Shown: piece by piece, positions 39,659-47,291 of the stretch
Numbering within the stretch: the stretch's first letter is position 1
Layout of the letters: the number at the start of each line of letters is the position of its first letter
Assembly: GCA_964586145.1 (NCBI GenBank)
Contig: CAZPHH010000022.1
Coordinates: 1 to 58,069 of the forward strand
Direction of reading: 5' to 3'
DNA length: 58,069 nucleotides
From: JAFGJQ01 sp964586145
GTDB lineage: Bacteria; Planctomycetota; Phycisphaerae; UBA1845
Translations under genes and position numbers: made by a program
Notes under the pieces: model-generated
Told to the model about the DNA's origin: nothing
What the model saw: only the letters and a program-made list of their open reading frames with translations
The model's database searches: none

Positions 39659-42316
39659 TCAACGCCTGCCGAGTTCACCACTAGCGCGGATGTCGCGGAT
39701 TTCGTCACCAAACAGCCAACAATTGACCCCCGAGAAATCATTGATCAAGGAACCTGGATTCCGGTGATTCGGGATCCCCATCTGGTGGCCGATTTCATGT
39801 GCAATTATCTGTGATTCGGCCCATTCGTGAGATTCACCCCGCCCGTAGCCAGGCCAAATGCAACCACAGCCCATGAACTTCTGCCAACGGAAGTCCCGAA
39901 GAGTCTCTTGCAGAACCAGGGAGACATTGTCAGCAGGGTACGACACCGGGGTCAACCCAAATGTGGCACTTATGTCGCCAAGTTCATCGTGCGTATGGTT
40001 GGGATGTGGACCGTGAATGTGATACCGATAGTCTGGATCCAGATCCACCGTGGAAGCTGCTTCGTCGGGATCATCGTTCTCCCCATAAGCCTGAAACCCA
40101 CTCAGTATGGTCACGGTCCATCGCGACGGCATTGGGAACAAGTTCTGATTAACCACGCAGTAATCCACGAAGGTGGCATCATACGGCATCGTGGCCAGGA
40201 ATGGCGTAGTGATATCGCGGCACGACGATACCTCGAAGAACTGAACATAGCAAACGTCAAACTTCTCGGAGAGTACAGGAAGCAATGTTGCCACATCGGG
40301 GATCCGCGGAAGAATCATTGGAAAGTCGTCATCGCAGACCTTCGCATCCTTATTGAGGTTTGAGATCGGCACGGGGCCTTGGACTTCGACGGACTCGTAT
40401 CCCAGTTCGGGATGGTAACCAAGGACCGCGAAGCTCTGCCACGGATCGAGAACGATCAAGGAACCGGCTTCGAATCTTCCGTGGTCATCGAGTTCCGGAA
40501 TGTCAAGGAAGACGCGCATCTCGTCTGGGTCGTGAGGCGGTCTCGGAAGAACGTCGTGGATCAGAAAGATGTAACCATAGAGTTCGATATCCTTCCCGCG
40601 TTCCATAGAGTCAAGCTCCAGCCAGACGCGTCGCCAGACGGTGAGCATGTCAGAAACGACCAACCACGGCAGAGCGGCTCCGCTATCCATGAAGCCTTGC
40701 GTCACATGGGAATCTTCAACACCATCCACGATGGTCGATGCGCAGGCGCGGTAGTTGTTGCCGGGCAGGGTCGAGAGAGTCAGCACGTGTCGAGCCACTC
40801 CGTTTGCGTCGGTCTGTACAGTCCATTGCCCCACACCAGGATCTGTCTCCCCTCGCGGATTGTTGTCGGGACCAACGGCGTCACCATCAACAAGCTGAAG
40901 GTCTCTGATCTCAGGATGGGCGGTACTTTGATCGAACGGGTCATCCACATCAAAGGTTCGCAGTTGCACTACCGGCTGGTAAGCAATCGGTGGGACGATG
41001 GTGATTGCCAATGCCACCTTGCTTCGTTCGGACATGAACGGGTCCCAAAACGGATTCGTGTCGTCCGGAAAGATGCGCAGTCCTCCATTATTCGGACAGG
41101 TGGTGAGCGGCGTGCTATCCTCCGCGAACTCTTGCCACTCCACCGTCTCCACCTGGACCACGGTTACGACAACCTCGTCGCTGCAAAGAACCTGTCCGCC
41201 AGAATCCTCCAATACGAGCTTAAGTCGCACGGATCCGGCCGAGACACCCTCGATCCCCAGCGTCACGGGGTCGTTTGTGGGGATCGGCACTTGACACTCG
41301 CCGCCGACTTCCGGTCCAAGGATCTGTGCAGCTCCCAGATTGCGACTCTCGAAAACCCTGAGATGGGAGGGCTGGTCGAGGGTCAGTTTCAGCGCGGCAC
41401 CGGCCGGTACGGCGGCCGGATCGATGGCCCGAATCACCATCTCAGCCACATCGTTCAGATCGTCCTCGTGATCGATGGTCCCCGCGTCTGCGCCCAAAGA
41501 GTCCGGCACGCCGTTCCCATTGTCGTCGTCGTTGTTGATCCAGAGCCATTTACCCGGTGAAGTGGCACTGAACGGATTCCCCTCAATGGCGTCATCCGCC
41601 TCAGTGATCGCGCCGCTGTTGTCGCTGTCGACATCCAGATCCACGATCGCCTCCACTCCCACCGGGGGCGGATCGATCACCGTCCGCTCCTCGGGCACCG
41701 GCTGCCCGCCCGGGGGGCACGTGTTACCGCGGCTCACGACCTCCAGAACCAGCGGGGCCGGCGCGATCGGGCTCTCCGGTGCGATCTGAACCGTTACCGT
41801 GAACTCCTTCGCCTGGCCCGGCCCGAGCGCAACCGAGTTGGACTGCGGCAGCCCCAGCAACTTTCCCTCGCCGGGCAGCAACGGGTCTGGCTGGCGGAGC
41901 GTCCAGAAGTAGCCCTCCTTGCATGGGGAAGTATTGCGAATCGTGAACTGGACGTCCACCTCGGCCCCAGTGCAACCCTCACCAGTGAGGATGTTCTCCA
42001 CTGCCGCGGGCCACGCCTTGTCCACATGATGGGGCATCCCGCCAACGCAGCAGTCGGTCGTGCACTCGTCAAAGTCTTCGGTCTTGTCAACGCAGGCGCC
42101 GTTCTCGCATTTCTCGCAGCTCTGCGCGTCGCACTGAGAAGCGCATTCGCCACCTTGGCACTCCATACATCGCTGGGCATCGCAGCCTGCTTCGCAGGTG
42201 CCGTTTACGCAATGTGTACAACCGCTGCAGTACACGCCGCAGCAAGGGCCGGGAGGTGTCTCGCAGCAGTCCGGGTGTACGCCCGGGCAGCCTCTTCGTG
42301 GGATTTCAACACGAAC
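39659..42316 (-). CDS. Secreted-type metalloprotease with Cys-rich N-terminus, 5' end unresolved
   Basis: A large protein of at least 885 residues. It begins with a cysteine-rich segment of short repeats (HCVNGTCEAGCDAQRC, then CASQCDAQSCEKCENGAC), followed by beta-rich extracellular domains, an EF-hand-like DVDSDNSGAITEADDAIEG, and a C-terminal zinc protease motif HEIGHQMGIPNH of the HExxHxxGxxH type seen in metzincins. Such a protein should be exported, but no start codon with a signal peptide can be found: the frame stays open upstream through an 85-bp dispersed repeat and low-quality sequence to 42844. The 5' end given is the limit of convincing protein sequence. It may be 5'-truncated or frameshifted. 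Confidence 0.65.
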   Translation of the reverse strand, partial: VRVEIPRRGCPGVHPDCCETPPGPCCGVYCSGCTHCVNGTCEAGCDAQRCMECQGGECASQCDAQSCEKCENGACVDKTEDFDECTTDCCVGGMPHHVDKAWPAAVENILTGEGCTGAEVDVQFTIRNTSPCKEGYFWTLRQPDPLLPGEGKLLGLPQSNSVALGPGQAKEFTVTVQIAPESPIAPAPLVLEVVSRGNTCPPGGQPVPEERTVIDPPPVGVEAIVDLDVDSDNSGAITEADDAIEGNPFSATSPGKWLWINNDDDNGNGVPDSLGADAGTIDHEDDLNDVAEMVIRAIDPAAVPAGAALKLTLDQPSHLRVFESRNLGAAQILGPEVGGECQVPIPTNDPVTLGIEGVSAGSVRLKLVLEDSGGQVLCSDEVVVTVVQVETVEWQEFAEDSTPLTTCPNNGGLRIFPDDTNPFWDPFMSERSKVALAITIVPPIAYQPVVQLRTFDVDDPFDQSTAHPEIRDLQLVDGDAVGPDNNPRGETDPGVGQWTVQTDANGVARHVLTLSTLPGNNYRACASTIVDGVEDSHVTQGFMDSGAALPWLVVSDMLTVWRRVWLELDSMERGKDIELYGYIFLIHDVLPRPPHDPDEMRVFLDIPELDDHGRFEAGSLIVLDPWQSFAVLGYHPELGYESVEVQGPVPISNLNKDAKVCDDDFPMILPRIPDVATLLPVLSEKFDVCYVQFFEVSSCRDITTPFLATMPYDATFVDYCVVNQNLFPMPSRWTVTILSGFQAYGENDDPDEAASTVDLDPDYRYHIHGPHPNHTHDELGDISATFGLTPVSYPADNVSLVLQETLRDFRWQKFMGCGCIWPGYGRGESHEWAESQIIAHEIGHQMGIPNHRNPGSLINDFSGVNCWLFGDEIRDIRASGELGRR

Positions 42317-42967
42317 GGGGTTTTCGCCGTTGAGCGAGGCCCGCCCTGCCGGCCATGTGGGGCAAGTCTCCCCCTCAGTGGCCGGCCTCGGCCGACGGCC
42401 GTGAGTGCAGCCCGGCAGCGCAACGACGGGGTCCGACGTTGTACAAGACGCGCCGAGCCCCCCCCGCCTCTTCCGCCGCCCCTGGCGGAAGTGTTCTACC
42501 GATGGCGAGCCCGATGGTCCGGTTGCTGGGAATGCCTGGACCAGTTCCCCCGCGAATCCCGGTTCGGGGAGATCTGCGCGAGCGGAGCGCACCGTCGCAG
42601 GGTGAATATTCACACGGAACCCGCATAACTCCCAACGCCTTGATCCGCCACGGAAGACCCCCACATCCGCAACCCCTTCACCGGCCCCGTCGGCGGGCGG
42701 GGAAACCGTCTTCTCAGCCCCGCCATCGCGTCCGAAGCGGCGCCGGCGCCGGCGTCCGCCTCGGCTCGGTGCCAGCGGGATTGCTGAGCGAAGGAGGGCC
42801 CGGATAACCTGTGCGGCCGTATGGGGTTGCAGCGAGAGGGCCAATGGGGGTAGAATGTGGGTCCGGTTCCAGAAGAAGCTTCATGGTGCATGAATTGCGG
42901 GGCAATGAAGCCAGAGCAAGGAAAGGCCGATTCGATCGCAGACCGCGCCCAGGATGAGGAGAGTAAC
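42317..42967. other. Region between the metalloprotease and pseudopilin genes
   Basis: It contains one copy of the 85-bp repeat (42366-42450). Both strands have long open frames, but these are arginine/proline-rich and typical of GC-rich shadow reading. No signal peptide for the metalloprotease is visible in any minus-strand frame. Confidence 0.4.
42366..42450 (-). repeat. 85-bp dispersed repeat, copy A
   Basis: It aligns without gaps to 49757-49841, with 69 of 85 positions identical by hand count and a perfect 28-base core at 42403-42435. Both copies lie on the same strand upstream of minus-strand exported peptidase genes, and both are open in the frame reading DPVVALPGCT. The nature of the element is unknown. 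Confidence 0.75.
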
Positions 42968-43849
42968 ATGTGTGCGCAACCTTTCGACTCCGTCCGGCAA
43001 TGCGCCCACGCGTCCCAGACGGCGAAGCCAACTCGCCGGGGCGCTTTTACGCTGATCGAGCTGCTGGTGGTCGTCTCGATCATTGCTTTGCTCATCGCGA
43101 TCCTGCTGCCTTCCCTGAAGAAGGCCCGCGACCAATCGCGCAACGCCGTGTGCAAGAGCAATCTCCACCAGATCGGGCTGGCGATGGGATCGTACGCTGC
43201 AGATGACCCCCGAAACGTGTACCCGTCCTGGAAAACCATCGGGGGCGCGAGCTTCCGTGTGGCGCCGGGTAAGGTCTTCAACGGTGGTGCTCCGGAGAAG
43301 TACGGCCTGCAGGCCACGCTGGAGCGGATGGGCATCATGAAGACGGGCAATACCAAGGCCTGGGTGTGCCCACTGAATGATTACGCGACCAGCGGTACGG
43401 AAGCCGTTATGGGTGCTGGGAAGTATCCGCGTGAGCGGGATTACGGCAGCACGTACTGGTTCAACGCGAACGACCAGATCACGCAGAACCCCTATAACTA
43501 CAAGGCGGGCAGGAACGTAACGATCCGCACGGCTGTGGGGCCGGATTATGACGATCGTACGACGGCCCCGCTGGTCGGGGACAACTGGAGCCTGATGCCG
43601 TACAAGAGCGGGGAGGCACGCCCCGACACCGAGAACGCTCCGGGCTATGGTGAGCAGTGGGGACAAGGTTCCAACTCGGGTTCGTTCCGAGCGCGTCCCT
43701 GGGTGTACTGGCACCGCGGGAGTGCTTCGCGCGATCGAAAGTACACCGCGAACGAGGAAGAACAGAAGTTCGGCTGGGGGATCAACCTCCTTCACCTGGA
43801 TCTGGGAGTCGGTTTCCAGCCGATGTCGCGAACGCAGAAGGCCTTCTGA
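42968..43849 (+). CDS. Prepilin-type protein with N-terminal methylation signal
   Basis: A 293-residue protein with a type IV pilin-like leader: a basic start, then RRGAFTLIELLVVVSIIALLIAILLPSLKKA, in which the prepilin peptidase site precedes the phenylalanine and E5 follows. The C-terminal domain (after about residue 60) is globular and has two cysteines and aromatic-rich segments, like the large pseudopilin-like families expanded in planctomycetes. The start at 42968 has GAGGAG upstream. No pilus assembly or type II secretion gene is adjacent. Confidence 0.88.
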   Translation: MCAQPFDSVRQCAHASQTAKPTRRGAFTLIELLVVVSIIALLIAILLPSLKKARDQSRNAVCKSNLHQIGLAMGSYAADDPRNVYPSWKTIGGASFRVAPGKVFNGGAPEKYGLQATLERMGIMKTGNTKAWVCPLNDYATSGTEAVMGAGKYPRERDYGSTYWFNANDQITQNPYNYKAGRNVTIRTAVGPDYDDRTTAPLVGDNWSLMPYKSGEARPDTENAPGYGEQWGQGSNSGSFRARPWVYWHRGSASRDRKYTANEEEQKFGWGINLLHLDLGVGFQPMSRTQKAF

Positions 43850-44273
43850 CGGGTCCCACAAGCACGATTGACTGCCCGATGCGCCGGCGGGTCATGCCTC
43901 TCGTCCTCATTCGGTGCTGACTTGTGAGGGCGCTCCTGGTTCGCGGCGAATCTCGTCAGATCGCGACCGGAAGGCTGCCCTGCGCTCCCCTGCCTTCTCA
44001 CTTCGGTGCATCCGCACGGCCATGTGCGTATGCACAGTGCTCCAGCATAATGGGACTCGCTTCACGAGCGGCGGCGGCTCGCGACGCAGGATGCGCCAGC
44101 GTCGCGATTATTGGACGGGAGTGCCAGTGAGCGGCGTTCGGTCCGGGGCCGGAATGCGCTGGCGCGAAAGCGCCAGGCGGCCGGCCCGGGCGCTATCGAT
44201 TCTGCAGCGTGCGGAAAGCACTGGGAATGGAGCCTCAGAAGGGGCGCCTCCGAACGAAACGGAGGCCGCGTGG

Positions 44274-44302
44274 TTGCATGATTCGGGGTGTTTGACTAGA
44301 AT
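44274..44302 (+). promoter_or_regulatory. Sigma70-type promoter before the PEP-CTERM gene
   Basis: TTGCAT at 44274-44279 and TAGAAT at 44297-44302 are separated by 17 bases. Transcription would start near 44309, about 197 bases before the ATG at 44506. Confidence 0.6.
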
Positions 44303-44333
44303 ACACGGGTCAGGAAGAGGGTTTGTGTAACAG

Positions 44334-44378
44334 GAGAGAGAGTGAGTGCCGCCGGGGTCGGCACCAGCTCTCTTTTTC
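44334..44378 (+). terminator. Early intrinsic terminator in the leader of the PEP-CTERM gene
   Basis: GTGCCG at 44346-44351 pairs with CGGCAC at 44359-44364, and GAGAGAG from 44334 pairs with CTCTCT at 44368-44373 across a small internal loop; five Ts follow at 44373-44377. It lies only about 25-70 bases after the predicted start. A second CTCTCTC at 44481-44487, directly before the AAGGAGG site, could pair with the same GAGAGAG, so the two structures exclude one another. Confidence 0.55.
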
Positions 44379-44505
44379 TGTTTGGGCAGGGGTTGCGGCC
44401 GGTTGTCTTGCGTCCCAACGTGGAACGTGCCGGCGTCCGGAGCAACGCTCTGACGAACATGTAGAAAAGGCCTCGTTATTCTCTCTCACGAAGGAGGTAT
44501 GGAAG

Positions 44506-45579
44506 ATGGCAGGAAAGCAATTGAAGGTGCTTCTGACAGCAGTCTTGGTTCTGGCGTTTGCCGCAGGGAGTCAGGCGGACTATGTTGAGGTCTTCCCGTT
44601 GTCGACGATGCAAGCGGTCGACTCCACGATCAGCCTGCACCAGGCCTGCAACAGCCAGGGCAGCACGGCCTACAGCATCGTCAGGGCTGGCGCGGCAAGC
44701 CCCTACAACTCCTACGTGATCAAGACAACCGATCTGGGCGGCACGCCGACGTCGGTGGCCCTGACGAACACCGCTTCCCCGGCCTGGTCGGGGACTGGCG
44801 TGGATTACATCCTGCCAGGCAACACGCTGGCGTTCGTGGGAAACGACCTGATGTTCTCGGATGGGCGGACCGACCAGATCTACCGCGTGGATCTGACCAC
44901 GGGGACCCCGTCGGTCTACCTGAGCAACGCGCAGCTGATCGCGCAAACAGGCGGTGCTCAAATCACGATCACCAATGGGGTCACGCCCTCGGGCGAGTAC
45001 GTCTTCTACGAATCGGATACGGATCAGATTTTCGCAACCTCGGGCGCAGGCAATGTGTTGCTTCTGGTTTCGAACGCAGAACTTCAGAACGCCCAGGGCA
45101 ACACGGTCGTAAGTGGCGGGCTGACGTACGATGGCGCCGACAACCTGTATTGGGGAAACACCACCACGGACGGCATCTGGCGCCGCGACTCCGGCGGTAC
45201 AATCACCGAAATTCTGACGGCTGCAGACATCACGGGTGTGACGGGCGCATCGGGCGCGGGGTTCGGCGATATCTTCTATGCGCCGAACGGTCTCATGTAC
45301 TTCCGAGACACCACCGCAAGGTCGATCCTGTCGTTCGATCCCACAGCGGCAGACCCGGCATCCAGCCTGGCCCTCGTTCTGACCCAGGCGCAGTTGGAGG
45401 CCGGCCCGGCCGGTACCGCGTTTGTGGATCCATTCAGTTGGTACGCGGGAACGGACAATCTGGCGTTCGCCACGATCGGGTCCGGCAACAAGGGGTACTA
45501 CTCAATCCCCGAGCCGGCCTCGTTGGCCCTGCTGGCAATCGGATGCCTGGCCCTGGTGCGGCAGCGGCGCGCGCAGTGA
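44506..45579 (+). CDS. PEP-CTERM exported protein with repeat-rich beta domain
   Basis: A 357-residue exported protein. The signal peptide is MAGKQLKVLLTAVLVLAFAAGSQA. The body has propeller-like repeats (DQIYRVDLTTGTPSVYLSNAQLIAQTG and DQIFATSGAGNVLLLVSNAELQNAQG). The C-terminus is a PEP-CTERM sorting signal: IPEPASLALLAIGCLALVRQRRAQ, with the PEP motif, a hydrophobic helix and a basic tail. Family knowledge: an exosortase removes this signal during export to the surface or matrix. AAGGAGG precedes the ATG. The following gene is a paralogue with a different end. No exosortase lies in the window. Confidence 0.92.
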   Translation: MAGKQLKVLLTAVLVLAFAAGSQADYVEVFPLSTMQAVDSTISLHQACNSQGSTAYSIVRAGAASPYNSYVIKTTDLGGTPTSVALTNTASPAWSGTGVDYILPGNTLAFVGNDLMFSDGRTDQIYRVDLTTGTPSVYLSNAQLIAQTGGAQITITNGVTPSGEYVFYESDTDQIFATSGAGNVLLLVSNAELQNAQGNTVVSGGLTYDGADNLYWGNTTTDGIWRRDSGGTITEILTAADITGVTGASGAGFGDIFYAPNGLMYFRDTTARSILSFDPTAADPASSLALVLTQAQLEAGPAGTAFVDPFSWYAGTDNLAFATIGSGNKGYYSIPEPASLALLAIGCLALVRQRRAQ

Positions 45580-45621
45580 TCGCGTCGGCACCTGCGGAGG
45601 AGACGTTCACCGGCGAAGCAT

Positions 45622-45668
45622 GCCCGAACCGGCCGCCGTTGCGGAGGCGGCCGGTTCTCGGGCCTTTC
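45622..45668 (+). terminator. Terminator after the PEP-CTERM gene
   Basis: GAACCGGCCGCC at 45626-45637 pairs over 12 bp with GGCGGCCGGTTC at 45646-45657, flanked by GCCC/GGGC, and is followed by cttt. Confidence 0.65.
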
Positions 45669-45776
45669 GCAGGGACGGCGTTTGCGGGCGACGGAAAGAG
45701 GGAACTGAGCGGGCGTGAGGGCACACTGCAAACGGGTCGACTGCACAGGAGACTCGGGCGACGGGAGTAACGGATC

Positions 45777-47018
45777 ATGAGACAAACGGAGATTCTGGTC
45801 ACGGCTGCAGTGCTGGCAATGGTGTCTCTCTCGCCGGCTGCAACCATCGAGGAGCTGGTCGACTTCGACCTCATGCGGGTGGGGGCGCAATACAACTACG
45901 TGGGCTCCCACGCCTTTGACGGCACAACGGTCTACGCCGTCATCCGCGGCATCGAAAGCAGCATCACCCCGGAATGGGAGTCTCAAATCACCCGCGTGGA
46001 CGACTTTCTGGGTGTGCCGATGACTACACTTCTGGTCTCAAATGCCCAGTGGAAAGCATTCACCGGCGGGGGCCAGTATGACACGATTCTCCCCGGCGAA
46101 CGGATGCGGGTTGTGGGCGGCCAGTTGCAGTTTCTTGACGGGGCAACGGACGCCGTGTACCGCGTGGACGTGACGACGGGCGCGCTGAGCGTGTTAGTGT
46201 CGAACGCCCAGATCCAGGCGCACACCGGCCTGACTTCCGCTCGCCTGATCGGTGCGACGGCGTTCTCGCCTGACGGGGACATGGTCATGTACGATGAGGA
46301 CAGCAAGGCCGTTCTGATGGTAGACGCTGCGGGCGCGCTGTCCACCTTGATATCCAACACGGATTTCCAGACGTTGTACAGCGCGGCCCCCGTCAGCAAC
46401 GTCTCGGGTGGAATGACGTTTGACCGAAGTGGAAACCTATACTGGGCCCTGAGCTATCATGGATCTGCCCCCACGATCAGCGGGTCGATCTACCAACGTC
46501 AGGCATCCGACGGCACGCTCAGCCTCGTGGTCGCACAGAGCGACATCTGGAGCGTCACGGGCAAGGTTGGTAACGTGGCGTTCAACGATATCTTCTGTGC
46601 CCCCGACGGCAACGTGTACTTTTACGACCGGCGGGGAGATGTGGACTCGATCCTCTACTTCCACCCGAGCGATCCGGTGGGCTCGCTGACGGTGTTTCTG
46701 ACCGAGGCGGAGATTCAGGCCGGCCCCATCGGTTACGTCGAGATCAACATCGACGCCCTCAACGCGTATGGCAACCAGCTCACCTGGCATCACTTCGATG
46801 CCCTGTCCGACGTGTACGCGTCGGAGCTGGCCGGCTTCGCGGGTGATTTCGACAAGGACGGCGACATCGACCTGTGGGATGCCGGGCGATTCCAGATATG
46901 CTTCGACGTGACGATCACGGCCGACAGCCCTTGCGCCCCGGTGGATTTCAACACCAACGGCGTGGTGGATCTGGCAGACTGGATCACGTTTGAGGGCCGG
47001 TTCAAAGGCCCGCAGTAG
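45777..47018 (+). CDS. Exported paralogue of the PEP-CTERM protein with dockerin-like end
   Basis: A 413-residue exported protein with signal peptide MRQTEILVTAAVLAMVSLSPAATIEE. The body is clearly homologous to the upstream gene product: YRVDVTTGALSVLVSNAQIQAHTG, GGMTFDRSGNLYWAL and the FNDIFCAPDGNVYFYDRRGD region match the corresponding repeats. Instead of PEP-CTERM, it ends in two calcium-binding loops (DFDKDGDIDLWDAG and DFNTNGVVDLADW), a dockerin-like pair. The ATG at 45777 has GGGAG upstream. A terminator separates the two genes, so they can be expressed independently. Confidence 0.88.
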   Translation: MRQTEILVTAAVLAMVSLSPAATIEELVDFDLMRVGAQYNYVGSHAFDGTTVYAVIRGIESSITPEWESQITRVDDFLGVPMTTLLVSNAQWKAFTGGGQYDTILPGERMRVVGGQLQFLDGATDAVYRVDVTTGALSVLVSNAQIQAHTGLTSARLIGATAFSPDGDMVMYDEDSKAVLMVDAAGALSTLISNTDFQTLYSAAPVSNVSGGMTFDRSGNLYWALSYHGSAPTISGSIYQRQASDGTLSLVVAQSDIWSVTGKVGNVAFNDIFCAPDGNVYFYDRRGDVDSILYFHPSDPVGSLTVFLTEAEIQAGPIGYVEINIDALNAYGNQLTWHHFDALSDVYASELAGFAGDFDKDGDIDLWDAGRFQICFDVTITADSPCAPVDFNTNGVVDLADWITFEGRFKGPQ

Positions 47019-47291
47019 GTCCGCCCACCGGTCGCCCAAGGTGCGATCGGGGGGCCTTCACTGTCTTGGTGGTGTTTCCTTCAAGCGTTAACCCGCCCCC
47101 CTGTTCCTCTGGTGGGTCTGGGCTCGGCGTGAACCGGTCTTCACTCCTTCAAGGCGGCGCGAGCCTCGACCATCCGCCCCGGCTCATCCGCGACCGCCGT
47201 CTGCACGATGCAGAGCGGTGGCACGTTCGCGAGACGCGCGGTTGACGCGGCGCAAGACCCTGCGCTCAGGGGTGGCTACCGCTCGGGTGTT

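Larger units (their letters stand above)
43850..44505. other. Long leader and regulatory region before the PEP-CTERM gene
   Basis: No protein-like frame. Stable hairpins include GCGACGC/GCGTCGC (44082-44106), CTGGCGC-GAAA-GCGCCAG (44159-44176) and GCCTCCG/CGGAGGC (44246-44266). A promoter, a terminator and a CTCTCTC box next to the Shine-Dalgarno follow; the first two are listed separately. Confidence 0.55.

Noticed and set aside
42366..42450. The 85-bp repeat as an integron attC site
   Set aside because: No integrase or cassette array is present and the paired core sites with conserved GTT/AAC ends are not visible.
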